Positions 11,061 to 24,004 of a DNA stretch of 64,000 nucleotides are shown piece by piece; positions within the stretch are counted from its first letter, which is position 1; every line of letters starts with the position of its first letter. The position numbers were made by a program, and so were the translations under genes. The stretch lies in the NCBI GenBank assembly GCA_018894105.1, contig CM032121.1:32096230-32160229 (forward strand). The letters run 5' to 3'. This DNA is from Jacaranda mimosifolia. Its lineage: Eukaryota; Streptophyta; Magnoliopsida; Lamiales; Bignoniaceae. Under the pieces are notes generated by a model. It had not been told where the DNA came from and made no database searches. It was given only the letters and a program-made list of their open reading frames with translations.

Positions 11061-14000
11061 TGTAGCGCCCCGACTGGGAGGCACCTGCTCCTGACCGAGG
11101 TGCTATTCTGATCGAATTTTCAAGATTTTCCAAAATACAAAATATACACCTCCAAGATTTTTCAATTTAAACAACTCCATAACGACCCAAATAATGAGTA
11201 GGATCAGAGTCGATTAATAACATCTACGTCAATTGTTCATGCTGCAAAACTTCACCCAAACCTGAGTCTCTATAATTTACAATTGCTCAAAACCTTATGT
11301 CAAAATCTCATGCTCCAATATTTTACACTTATTGAAAGATAAGAGTGCAGTCTATTGAGAAACACACTATTTACATTACACACACACACACACACACACA
11401 CTACATCCTTACCATTGTAGATACCATGATAGTATTATTTACACTGCGTACAATGGCCCAAGCTAATGTGCGTTCTATTCCTTTAACCTGGGGTAAAAAA
11501 GAGAGAGAATAGTACAAGGAGGGTAAGTCCAAATGACTTAGTAAGGTAATGATCAAAATACGTGGATAAGATCTATGAAGTACAATATGTGCATATAAGA
11601 ACAACATTTTTTTCAAGTATAAATGATTAAAGCACATGTTCAAGCAATAAGATATTGAAGAATAGATAGATTCCACGGAATTTGTAAAATAAAGTTAAAG
11701 ATCAGGAGCTGACTCAACACCTTCCATACCAGCAAAAAGACATCTCAAGTTTTAGTACATAGCGTAGGAAATCTCATGTGCAGAACTCAAGAATTGCATT
11801 AGCTTAAAGAATCACGTGTACAAGTATGTTTCATAAAAGATTCAGATTCGAAATTTAGGGATAGGTTCAATCTTATAAAATCGACTGTACAGAAGCATTT
11901 AAATAAATCGACTGTACATGCACATTTAATCAAAACAACCGCACAAAAATATTTTCACTTTAAGCTTTATGCCACAATCGCCATATAGAGCAGAATAAAT
12001 TTGAAATCATTCCAAACTAATCAGTAAAATAATTTCTATGACCAATGTATAATTATAGGTGAGTCAGCATAACTGCCTCTATCACCACGGGTCAGTAGAG
12101 ATGGCCTCCACAACTATTGTATTATGGGCCAGTAGAAATGACCTCAACAACCATTATATTACGGGCCGGTAGAGATGGCCTCTACAACCAATAACAACTT
12201 GTTATCAAGACTGTTTCACAGTCCACATCATAAAATATGGAAATTGGATCGAGATTGAATTGGTCAAACTGTAGTTCAATTGTCAAATTAGAATCCAGTT
12301 TAGGCGAGATCATCAGAAAATTCCCAATTTCAACAATACTTTTCAAAGTTCCTCAGATGGAAATATTGTTATTCAAAATCTCTTGTTTTTAAATAATTGT
12401 TCAAGGGTAATATTTGAGAAAGGAGTCAAGCTGAATATTTAGATAATACCTCTAGGTCAATGCCGAAGTGCAAATGCAAGATTTCAGAGATAAATAAATC
12501 AGAAGTAGAACGGTACAGACAATGATTTAGTTTCATAGTTTCAATGTAAGAACGAATAGGCAATAGGATGATATTTCCTTGATATAGGTTCTTTTCCTAG
12601 CAAAGAAAGCTACTATAAACCTCATCTGACCGTATCAGGTGGTGGAGCTTTGCTCAGTGAGTCCGATAGTTCATCTCCTAGTTACCTAATTTTCCTGAAA
12701 TGTAGTATAAGGAATACTAAAATAATTGTCAACCTAATTTCCTAACCCATGCTGCTATATTTACTAAATTGACAACTCTATTTTTCTTCCATACCTCTTA
12801 CTAATTTTTAAATGCATTTATTTCTAATAAATTTGTTGTTTGTTTGATGATGTTTCTTTGTAATTTCCTTAAATTTCTTAAGTCAAATACTGAAAGAAAC
12901 GTTAAATATTGTCAAATTATTAATCCTGTTAACTACTTATGTATTAGATATTGCTTATCTTATCATGGAACATTACTTCAGTATAATAGATACCTTAAAC
13001 CAACAATATAATTATATATCCCGTTCTCATAACTCAAGGTCTTAAATTAGTTTAATTACAAGTTATCAGGCCCAGATCACGAGCAATTATTCTTATCAAA
13101 CTTTGTTCTTAATGTTAACCTTAACATGGTATATTATCATAGCATTGGCCTCCAACTAGCCGACTCCTTTCAACTTGTCAAATCCACCCCTTTTAACTTA
13201 TTCCCATTCCAATGTCCATATAATTGAATTTCTTAAACTTAGTTCTAATACTTTATTTGTAACATATCGTATCAAGGTGTATGGCATGAATTAATTCAAT
13301 AATCCTCAACTTTCTAAATTCAGTCCATTATCATCTTCTATTGCCACTAATTATGAGTTTAATTCATAATTTACATCAAGACGACCTCGTTTCATATTAT
13401 TATCAAGTTCCAAATTAAAATCTTAATTAAACTAGAAAAATCAATTGACTAACATTTGATTAAGAAATTTTACCCAAATTAGATAATTGGGGATTCGAAT
13501 TGAAGTCCGAAATTAGTCCAGACGAGTCCGGAATCAGATCTAAGGCTCTACTAGGATTGCCGTCGGAGTGCTACTGATGGCCGATGCCTCCGCCGTGCGC
13601 CAACAAAGATGAAAACTGCTAGATGTCCCTCAATGAGCCCAGTAAAAACCCTCAAACAATCTCGCCTTATGCCACCTCTTTGCTGACGAATTGGACGAAA
13701 ATCGCCACTAAAGCCTTAGTGTTGCCATTGCCTTTCTGCCTTAATTACTCCACCATCAGCCGTCAAAACCAAAAATTGAACATACCAAGACATTCCTCTC
13801 GTCGAGCCCGTTAAAACCAACCTAATATTTCACTCTTTTGACTATTGGAAGTCAGCAACCTGCCACCACCGCCGTCAAGCTCCACTGCCTTCAAATTTCC
13901 TTGCAATTCACCAGTTGTTCTGGGGACTTTTTGGTACTATTGTGTTTGTTAAGCTGAGAGAAAGCTAAATATGGTTTTAGTTTTCAATTCAGAGCTAAAA

Positions 14001-14451
14001 TGGAGAAAAACTAAGTTTAGGAGGAGTAGGGGTTGCCTTTGAGAATTTAACTAAATTCTGTCCTTGATCTTATATATATATATATATAAATTATTTTCCA
14101 GCTTCTTTAGTTTGGAACCAAAGTTTTTGGACCGCTTTCAATTAAACCAAAGAGTTTCAACTGCCTTTCTGTTTGACCCCGAAACTCTCAATTAAGCCCT
14201 TTAGAGTTTTTAGTTTTTCACATTGGTCCGTAACATTCTTAATTCCAGATAATTAAGCCCTCATTTATTTATTTTGAAATCCTTGAACTTTTAACTTCAT
14301 CACATTGACCCCTAAATTTTATAATTTTAGGTGATCAAGCCATTTTCTTATTTGGTACTGAATCCATCAATTCCCAATATTTATGCCTAAAACTTAGTTA
14401 ATTTAATTTTAAGCAATTTTAATTTATAATTCCCAAAATTGGGGTATTGCA
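11061..14451 (-). repeat. LTR-B (5' LTR, shared by two tandem elements), 3.4 kb
   Basis: It is homologous to LTR-A through its whole length, starting TGTAGCGCCCC and ending GGGGTATTGCA. A CA microsatellite sits at about 11379-11401, where LTR-A has only a few repeats. The left side has the primer-binding site and the right side (14452-14466) a polypurine tract, so it is at once the 5' LTR of the left element and the 3' LTR of a right-hand element. Confidence 0.85.
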
Positions 14452-15792
14452 CTCTCTCCCCCTTAAAAGAATCTGGTCCACAAATTCTCATTTGACATCT
14501 GGGGAAACTCAAAATATCGTTGACACTTATGTGGGATATCGATCTGTTTACATTCCTTTACAGACTGGCTGCTAAAGTTTCCTTAATCCGACTTGGGCAA
14601 GTCTTGTTTACAATGTCATTCACCACTCCTGTTTCCTTATCTAAATAGGTTAAAATATTGTCAGTGTTCACGTTCTAGTTCTGGTTCAACTTCATAGCGA
14701 AACAAGGAGATATAAAAGGATGGGTATTGTGAAGGTCACATGTAATTTGGGAAGAGTAAGGGTCGTGTTTGAGAATTTAACTAAATTTTGTCTTTAATCT
14801 TATATATAAAAATTATTTTCTAACTTCTTCTGTTTGGACCCTGAGTTTTTAGACCGCCTTCAATTGAGCCCAAGAGTTTCAACCACTTTTCTATTTACCA
14901 CCAGAACTTTCAATTTAGCCCTTTAGAGTTTTTAGTTTTTCATATTGGCCCATAACATTCTTAATTCCAGTCAATTAAGCCCTCATTTATTTATTTTGAA
15001 GTCCTTAAACTTTTAATTGCATCACATTGACCCCTAAATTTTATAATTTTGGGCAATCAAGCCCTTTTCTTATTTGCAACTAAATCTCTCAATTCCTAAT
15101 ATTTATCCCTAAAACTTTGTTAATTTAATTTTAAGCAATTTCAATTTATAATTCCCAAAATCAGAGTGTTAAACTCTCCATCCTTAAAGTAATCTGGTCC
15201 CTAGATTCTCATCTTTCATCCGGGAAAACTCAGAATATTGCCGACACTTATGTGGGATATCGATCTGGAAATATTCCTTCATAGGCTGACTGCTAAAGTT
15301 TCTTTAATTCGACTTGGGCAAGTCTTATTTACAATGTCGGTCACCACTCTTGTTTCCTTATCTAAATGTGTTAAAATATGGCCGGTGTTCACGTTCTAGT
15401 TCTAGTTCAACTTCATAGTGAAACAAGGAGATATAGATAGATAGGTATTATGAAGGTCACATGTAATTTGGCTGAGATATTATAATGTAATTCATACCTT
15501 AGGGAGCATTATGTGGATCCGGTGCATTGCACTGGGTTGGGGTATTAACACGAATTAGGTTGTTCTCCCTTCTGGGCTCTATCCATTTCTCATTCTTGGG
15601 ACAATTCTTGACATAATATTCATCACTGCTGCACCGTATTTACTCTCCGTACTTCTTCCAACATGTGGGTTCTCTATAACGAGTGTCACCAAAAAATCCA
15701 CAAGCTTTTCTTGGATTTAGTTGGGATGGACGATGAGCATTTCCCCTCTGGAATGGGTAGCTAGATGTTGCTTCATCTTGAATCCCATGTTG
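14452..15792 (-). mobile_element. Partial internal region of a second gag-only element
   Basis: The polypurine tract, the second LTR-end copy (to about 15172) and sequence homologous to 8208-8520 (gag C-terminus) follow in the same order as in the left element. The homology breaks off at about 15792, just after the segment matching 8510. No gag knuckle frame remains open. Confidence 0.7.
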
Positions 15793-16975
15793 TTTAAATA
15801 TCTTGTTCAGTCAGTACTGTAAAATATGTGCCGGGCAGAGCAAAGAGCCACACTAGTTGATAGAGCATGTCCAGTAGAGGCCCCTCTTAAGTCTGTTCCA
15901 GAGTAGAGTGCCACACTAGTTGACAAGGCATGTCCAGTGGGAGCCCCTCTTGAGTCTGTCCCTGTTAGCACCTCTGGATTTCAGTACTAGACCACTTCTA
16001 AACTTTATTTGGTTATACTCGTGTTTATTGTTTTAAAAGGTTACATTCTTATCTGTTGGCATTATATTCTATCAACTCATGGGAAGACATGGGTGGTTAT
16101 CAACTTATGGGATGCCATGGGCGGTTATCACCTGGAGGGACGCCATAGAGGTTTGGGCCCAGGAACTAAGTCCTAAAGATGGCCGGGCAGAACGGACCGA
16201 TAGACACAGATCTTATAGCTAGTACCCACCTACGATCCTAACTTACAGATAGCTAGAAGTAGCAAACTGTGAGTGACGAGATCCAGCATGTGACCAGCCA
16301 TGCCATATAACAAGTTGTTACCCTCCAAGCTGAATGCTCGAGCAGTGGAGCGATAAGAAAATATTGTTTATACTGTACCGACGCTAATACTAGCAATTAT
16401 GATTTATCTAGGAGTAATCAGATTGGAATGACCAACAGTCTATTAAGTTCGATATCATATGTGTCATGTACTTTGTTGATCATGTTAAAAATTCTTGCTT
16501 ATTACCGAAATTAGTTCATATTGAAAAGTCTTGCTTATTATCGAATTTGTTTGTTGATTGTTGTATCTCAATGGTTTTCCTTGAATCCTGTTGCTTTGCC
16601 TTATCCCTTACTGAGTCCTTAAGACTCACCCTCTTTGCTATTCTTTATTCTTTTCCTAGATAGGTCCAAGTAAGGAGCAGAGGCTCACGCTTTGGTTGGA
16701 AGTTGTTTTGTAATAGATTATGTGTTATAATTGTATATATAGTATATACCTGATTGAGACAACTATATCAGAGTTTTTCTGTGAATGTTTGTATGGGACC
16801 TAAGACACCTAGTTGTATATATTACGCTCCATGTGGCGATCTTTTGGTTTAGTGCAGGTTACTATCTCCTTTGAGTTAGTTAAATTTCATATTCCCTAGC
16901 TATCATTTGAATTATATTTTAAGATAGAATTGAGTGGCTCCCCAGCTTGGGTGTTGTCTCGAGAGGGGGTGCTAC
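15793..16975 (+). repeat. 3' part of a related LTR, opposite orientation
   Basis: It ends GGGGGTGCTACA, the reverse complement of the TGTAGCACCCC start of the other LTRs here. Its last 60 bp resemble the reverse complement of the left end of the solo LTR at 25287, and CTTACTGAGTCCTTAAGACTC near 16608 matches the equivalent place in that LTR. Short repeats lie at 15825-15962 (about 64 bp x 2) and about 16075-16150. The 5' part is missing, with the break at the gag fragment. Confidence 0.65.
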
Positions 16976-19900
16976 ATAGGACATATATTTAATTGACATG
17001 ATTGAAAATTTTCAAAAGCTTGATAAATGACTACTTAAATAGCAAATAATATCAATGTTTATATTTTTCAATATATTTAGTTAAACAATTTTATAATTTT
17101 ATCACCTACTTTATTTTAATATTTTTGCTTATAATAATTCATAAAAAATATTTTTACATGGATTAATGATGTCAGATCAAAAAAGTTTGATTGCACATAT
17201 CTATATATTTATAAAAGAAATTTACATACAAGAGAGTGATTTTTTTATCTTGAATTGAATATTAAAAATTTACTTATTATTTTATTAATATACATAATAT
17301 ATGTTGTTTGATAATTTTAAAAATAATAAAATAATTATATATATAAATAAATATAAATAAATTTTACTTATCAGAGTTATATAGAATATTGAGAGATACT
17401 TTAGTTTATAAAAACTGCATGGTACAAGCTACTTACTGAATTAGTTATCAAATAATAACCTGAGGTAAGTTATTTTCATAGATAAAGTACAAAGAAGTAG
17501 ACATATTTACTATACCAAAAAATACTTAACATTTAAAAATCTCAAATGTCATGAAAATTGTAACTGTAACTTCTACATTATTAAGAATTCATATAAAAAA
17601 TATTTATATTTTAAAAAAAATTATTTTCTTACTTATCATATTAAAATATGTATGTATAAATATATATCTAATTTAAAAAGCATAGTTAATTAAATATTCT
17701 ATTCTACTTTTATTTTCTTAATTCTTTGATTTATTTTTTCAAATTTTATCATTTTAAAATTTTTGTATAATTTATAAACTTAGAATTAACAAATTTTCAT
17801 ATTCCAAAACTTATTTAAATACAAATTATCTTCAAACACAATACATTTAAATTAAAATGTTCATATTATTTTGTTACTTTAAATACTAAAAATAATTATG
17901 ATACAATTTTAATCACATGAAGTAAAATAAATGTTATTATAAAATAAATTATTTCAATGTTAAAATTCTTTTCAATTCATTGCACCAGACACATGCTAAT
18001 AATTATGTATAGGAAAAAACATTAGTCACCAGGATGAAAACATTTACAATTTGACCCAAAAAAAAGAAAAAGAAAAGAAAAGTGAAAAAAAACGAAGAAT
18101 CTGCAAGGGCGCAAACAAGTCACAACAATCAAGTTCCAATTGACCAATAGAATTTTTTTATAATCTTAATCTCTGACCATTTACCAAACTTGATATTTTT
18201 AAAGATGATTATAAAATGATTATCGCATTTAATCATTTTTGAGGTCAGCGCAAAGAGAATTATTATTTTAATTTATCCTTGTTAATTATGTCAAGCAATA
18301 TGAAGTTAAAAAAATCCAAGAAATTGATTTAGTTATTTCTAAATCCATCTTGTGTTTGTTTGGTTAAGTAAATAATATTGATTAACTAAAATTAATTTTA
18401 CTAAACTAACTATTTGAAAACTATATTCAATTAAAAATTGATTTTGTTGAAAGGATAAAAATTTGCCATTTGTAATATTCTTAAAAAAAAAAAACTAAAT
18501 TCAATTAAAAACCAGAACCAAAAATTTCACCCCGAACGCATTTTAGCAAGACAAACTACAGAGGATTGATTATCAATACTAATTTTATTAGAAATAAATT
18601 GTCAAAATAAGAAGTGTCCAAACTTTTCACATTCAATAATGGTTCCCCTTTTCGTTTTCATTAATTACTGGTTTTCTAATTGGATCCAAAAAAACAAAGA
18701 AAAAAAGATGCTTCACATATAGTAGAATATCTTGACAAAAAAAAAAGAAAAAAAAAACTTCTTACTCAAATGATTATATACATGTGAAAGAAAATGATTT
18801 TCGAATTGGTAACCAAATTGTAGATTAAAATTATTGATTATTTATGTTAGAAAAGGAATGAGATGGAAGCAGAAAGAGAACAAGGAACGGCATCGGCAAT
18901 GTTTATCATTAAGGTGTCTATCACCCACACCAATAATGATTTTCTATGAATTGCAGGCAATATTTCATTAGGATGTATGTCAAATTTCAAAAAATAAAAA
19001 AATAGAAGTATAAAGAATGTTTCTATAGAAAGTTGATTAACAAATAAACTATAAGAGAGTATATATACTAATAATAAAATGTGAGTCTTTTCATTTATTA
19101 CAGAAACATTTGGTAACAACCCCTCAATTATATTTGGTAGCAGCGTGTAGTTACAGAAATGTTTTACAATATTAGATAACTTTTCAACACTAATGAACAT
19201 TTAATTACATAATCAATTAGAAATTCAAATTATTTTTAATTTAAGTTGAGCTAGTTCGAACCCCAAACAAAAAGGTATGCTGTTGGCTCTGGGGAGGATC
19301 CTTGCGGCAATGCGAATATGTGGATTGTGAAGTACAACTAAAGCACCAATGCAACTAAGCGACACAAACGCAATCCAACACCCCAATAAAATTATTGGAG
19401 TGCGAAGATATACATCAATACAATTTTATATATGATATTTATGTTTCGTCGAACTCAATTGCACGGGCGTGTGTGACCCTAATGAGGGTGATGTGGGGGC
19501 CGAAGCAACTTCGATTGCACCAATTCTAGCCCTAGATTAAGGGTGGATTCAAGGCCGTAGGGAGTACTCTTATCAGATTGGGATGATCCCCTGCAAAATA
19601 TATATATATATATATATATAATTTATGAGAAATAACAGTATTTGCACCAAACAAATAGCAACTGCTTACTTCCTTGACATTTAATATTATTGGCTTTAGA
19701 CAAATACATTTTATATATATGCAATTTTTTTGACTTTTTCATTATATTTAAATTATTAATACATAATTCCATAAATAAATCTAATGAATTGAATAATAAT
19801 TAGACTTAATTAAGGTATTATATTCTTTTAATTTTTTTATTATCATTTACTCTCATACGTATACATACCTAACATAATACATATAATAAATATTTTCGTT

Positions 19901-20005
19901 GATAAGTCCCATCTAATAAGTACATATTTCTTCTAATTCAAGTCATTTTCCAAAATTTCGGAATCAATTGAACTCCAATAATTTTATATTCCTTAATTAC
20001 TTTTA
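16976..20005. other. AT-rich intergenic DNA, no gene seen
   Basis: Long A/T runs fill most of it. The 19281-19560 stretch is richer in G+C but shows no open frame or recognisable family. A (TA)n run lies at 19599-19622. The 117-codon minus frame at 18847-19200 is low-complexity and not supported. Confidence 0.6.
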
Positions 20006-20045
20006 GGGTAAATTACGACTATCACCTTGAGGTTTGGCGTAATTT
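19997..20045 (+). repeat. MULE left target duplication and terminal repeat
   Basis: TTACTTTTA (19997-20005) is followed by the terminal inverted repeat starting GGGTAAATTA at 20006. Similarity to the right end continues in patches beyond 40 bp, for example a TTTAGAAAGCACTCCC word near 20351 matching TTTAGGAAACACTCCC (minus) near 31470. Confidence 0.85.
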
Positions 20046-20746
20046 TAAAAAGGTCCTCTCATTTCAAAAATTACAAAAAATTCCCTAAAGTTTATCGCCG
20101 TTCAACAAATTAGTCCAATCATTAGTTGCCGTTAGGATTTCTGCAATTTGCTATTAAAAATGCCACGTCAAATTCCAAAATTACCCTATGATAATCTAGT
20201 TTAAAATCTCATTCTATGAAAGTACAAAAATACATTGAACCTTAATAAAAATAGGGGCACTTATTATAAAATACCAAAAGCACTTTCCAAAAACATGTTC
20301 AGTCCTCACTTGAATTTTTTATAGAATCAGCTCCCCAGTTTTGTTAAAAGTTTAGAAAGCACTCCCTACCCACTTGATTTGGCAAAAATATCCTTAAGTA
20401 TAATATCTTTCACTCTTTTTTTTTTTTTTACTTCTTTTCTATCCACACAACCGAACACCCTTTATCTCCATTCCCAAACACTAAACCCTAACACAATCTT
20501 TCATTACCAGAAATAGAAAGAAATATCACAGAAGGAAACCAAGCTCATCGGCAGGAACAAGAACATCGACGGAGCCAACGACTACCAGCAAGTTCGCCGT
20601 AGTTTCTTCTTCTCTCTTAATTTTCATCATTTTTAGGTTTTTTCATCCCAGTTTCTTCTTAGTTTCTTCTTAGTTTATTTTCATCTCAGCCTGACCAGCA
20701 CGAGCATGGAATTTTCTTCTTCTCTCCATTTTGTAGTTTTCCAAAA

Positions 20747-23700
20747 ATGTCAACCAGTAGTGAAGGTGGAGTGTTCACTCAAGTCTTGGGGAGTTGCTGC
20801 TACCATATAATGTCTATTAAGGATAGTACGACTTTGATGGATATGTACCTTAATCTGGCAAGAAAATGGAGTGAAATCAACCTCGAGCTCATCACTTTGC
20901 AATACATAGCTCCACATCAAATATTGCACGTGACTTTGACCAATGACGACAATGTCATGAATATGGTTTTATTGCATTTGGCATTGAAGATGAACATTAT
21001 TGACATTCTGATAAACCAAAAGGATGAATCAAGTAGTAGTGGAAAGAAGAGAAGTGATGTTCTAAGGTAATACTTCTACAGTACCTACATTGTACTGCAT
21101 TTTGTGAAGTTCTGTACTTGAAGTGTGCTGCAATTGTACTTTGTTCATTTGAAACTCTTTCTATACTTGGAGCGTTCTACAGTATAGTCCATTGCAATTA
21201 AAATTGTACTGTATTACTAGTATTTTATACTTAAAGTGTTTTGCAATTGTACTTCGTTTATTTGTAATCGTACTACAATGCTGAATTATTTTTCTTCAAT
21301 TATTCTATATTTATACTTCATTTTATCTAAAACTGAACCACTAATTTATTATCAAAAATTGTACTGCAATTGCTAGGGTTCTATACTTGAAGTGTTCTGT
21401 AATTGTACTACGATACTGAATTATTTTTTTGACTATTCTACATTTATACTTCATTTTACCTAAATTTGCACTCTATTATTGAAGTTTTATACTTCAACTG
21501 TTCTACTAATTGATTATCTAAAATTGTACTACATTGCTATTGTTTTATACTTGAAGTGTTTTGCAATTATACTTCATTTATTTGAAATTGTACTATGATG
21601 CCGAATTATTTTTCTTCGATATTCTACATTTATACGTCACTTTGCTAACTGTGTTGCATTATTGAAGTTTCATACTTTAAGTGTTCTACTAATTGATTAT
21701 CCAAAATCATACTGCAATTGCTAGTGTTTTATATTTGAAGTGTTTTGTAATTGTACTTCATTTTTTTGAAATTGTGCAATGCTGCTAAATTATTTTTCTT
21801 CAACTATTCTACATTTATACTTTATTTTACCTAAATTTGTGCTCTATTATTGAAGTCTTATACTTCAACTTTTTTACTAATTGATTATCCAAAATTGTAC
21901 TACATTGCTAGTATTTTATACTTGAAGTATTCTGCAATTGTACTTTATTTATCTAAAATTGTAGTACGATGCTGAATTATTTTTCTTCAACTATTCTACA
22001 TTTATAATTTATTTTACCTAAAACTTTACTACATTATGAAGTTTTATACTTCCAGTGTTCTACTAATTGATTATCCAAAATTGTATTGTAATTGTTAGTG
22101 TTTTATACTTGAAGTATTCTGCAATTGTACTTCATTTATCTAAAATTGTACTTCATTTTTCTGCAATTGTACTATGATGCTTAACTATTTTTCTTCAACT
22201 ATTCTATATTTATACTTCATTTTACCTAAAATTATACGCTATTATTGAAGTTGTATACTTCAACTGTTCTACTAATTGATTATCCAATATTGTACTACAG
22301 TGCTAGTGTTTTATACTTGAAGTGTTCTAGAATTGTACTTCATTTATTTGAATCTGTACTCCGATGCTGAATTACTGATCTCCAGTATTCTATATTTATA
22401 ATTCATTTTACCTAAAACTGCACTGCATTATTGAAGTTTTATACTTCAAGTGTTCTACTTATTAATTATCCAAAATTGTATTGTAATTGCTAGTGTTTTA
22501 TACTTGAAGTGTTCTGTAATTGTACTTCTTTTATTTGAAATTATACTTTGTTTATCTGAAATTGTAATACGATACTGAATTATTTTTCTTCGACTATTCT
22601 ATATTTATATTTTATTTTATCTAAAATTATACTCTATTATTGGAGTTTTATACGTCAAGTGTTCTACTAATTGATTATCCAAAATTGTATTGCATTTCTA
22701 GTGTTTTACACATGAAGTGTTCTAGAATAGTACTTTGTTTATCTACAATTGTATTATGATGCTGAATTATTTTTCTTCAACTATTCTACATGTTATAATT
22801 CATTTTACCTAAATTTGTACTTTAAAGTTTTATACTTCAACTGTTCTACTAATTGATTATTCAAAAATTTTACTGTAATTGCTAGTATTCTATAGTTGAA
22901 ATGTTTTGGAATTGTACTTCGGTTATCTGAAATTGTACTATGATGCTAAATTATTTTTTGACTATTCTACATTTATACTTCATTTAACATAATTTTTTAC
23001 TGCATTGGTCAACTCCAAGGGATGCATTAGAGGAGGAAATTGGTTCAGCCAATGTATCGCAGCTCTAGTTAGCAACTCAATTGATGCAAGGAGGCATTGC
23101 ATATATAGAGAGGGTTAAACATTCAAGGATGCCGAGAGGGTCAAACATTCAAGGATGTTGGGGATCGATGGGGGGTAATAAACAATAATCAAGCAAAATG
23201 TTGGAATAATTAGGTGAAATTGGCTCGATTTATGCCAGTTGCAACCATGTTTGATCACATATGCAAGCAAATAATGGTTATGATGCATGATTGACAAGAA
23301 GAATCTCATAAGACGGTTGGTCAATTATGTCCCAAGCAAGAGAAGAAGTTAGCAATCAATTACATGCATTCTCATACCTTAAAAGTTGTCATGTCTAGTG
23401 GTTGGAGCTTCAAAGTGATTGGGCATGACAAATCATATGCTGTAGATTTGAGAGTAAGATTTGTTCGTGCAGAGCATGGCAAATTGATAAAATACTATGC
23501 AAGCATGCTTGTGTTCGTATCGAGTCAAAGTCACTTTCATCATATGACTTTACCGATCAATACTACCGAGTTGAGATGTATCAACAAGCATACCAAGCAG
23601 CAGTGATAAACCTTATTGCTACTCATGATATGCATATGTTCCCTCTAGATGATGATGGCGTCATTAATACACCTGATTGCTTATCTCAACCTGGCCGTAG

Positions 23701-23806
23701 AATGACACGGAGGATTTCATCACAAATTGAGAAACGTGTTATTAAGTGTACACGGTGTGGCAGGACATGGCATAATCATCAAACTTGTAAAGAATCAATA
23801 AACTAG
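20747..23806 (+). pseudogene. mudrA-type MULE transposase, catalytic core missing
   Basis: Exon 1 (20747-21066) encodes a PB1-like N-terminal domain as in plant MuDR proteins: LNLARKWSEINLELITLQYI followed by LHVTLTNDDNVMNM. It ends at a plausible donor (AAG|GTAATA). The region 23202-23806 encodes the C-terminus: LARFMPVATMFDHICKQIM, LCPKQEKKLAINY, VIGHDKSYAVDLR, a SWIM zinc finger (CSC at 23462-23470, CKH at 23498-23506) and a CCHC knuckle CTRCGRTWHNHQTC near 23747-23788, then a stop at 23804. Lesions include stops after WNN and MMHD and a one-base shift at about 23461. The DDE catalytic middle is not found; a tandem array (21070-23000) fills its place. The transposase would bind the terminal repeats in the nucleus. 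Confidence 0.8.
21070..23000. repeat. Tandem array, about 185-190-bp unit, about 10 copies
   Basis: The word TTATTTTTCTTCAACTATTC recurs near 21287, 21422, 21606, 21790, 21978, 22187, 22385, 22580, 22768 and 22951. Each unit also has GTACTTCATTTAT, GTTTTATACTTGAAGTGTTC and CTACTAATTGATTATCCAAA. The array starts right after a splice donor and ends before the coding 3' part of the transposase, so it may be an expanded intron or may replace deleted exons. Confidence 0.9.
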
Positions 23807-24004
23807 CTAAATTAGTTGAACTGTGTGGCAAGAGAAGAATTTTGAAGAACTTTGGATTTTTCGTTTGTAATGAAATTTTATTGTATTTGTGGATTACTTT
23901 GGATTGTTGAATTGAACTTTATCATCGATAACTACTTTTGACTACGTATTTTCAAACATATTAAATGAACTTATTCTGTTTCTAATATTCTCTTTGCAAG
24001 TATT

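Larger units (their letters stand above)
3599..14451 (-). mobile_element. Gag-only LTR retrotransposon (TR-GAG type, Gypsy-like)
   Basis: On the minus strand the order is 5' LTR (14451-11061), primer-binding site (11056-11045), leader, gag (9410-8237), polypurine tract and 3' LTR (7197-3599). No protease, reverse transcriptase, RNase H or integrase could be found between gag and the 3' LTR, which fits the published class of terminal-repeat elements carrying only gag. Such an element would need enzymes from an autonomous relative. By eye the LTRs differ at 11 of about 127 aligned positions in one stretch, so it is not recent. The 5' LTR is followed on its outer side by another partial internal region instead of flanking DNA. 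Confidence 0.8.

Noticed and set aside
18847..19200. 117-codon minus ORF in AT-rich DNA
   Set aside because: Low-complexity Leu/Ile/Phe/Ser composition, no homologous motif, no splice or promoter context.
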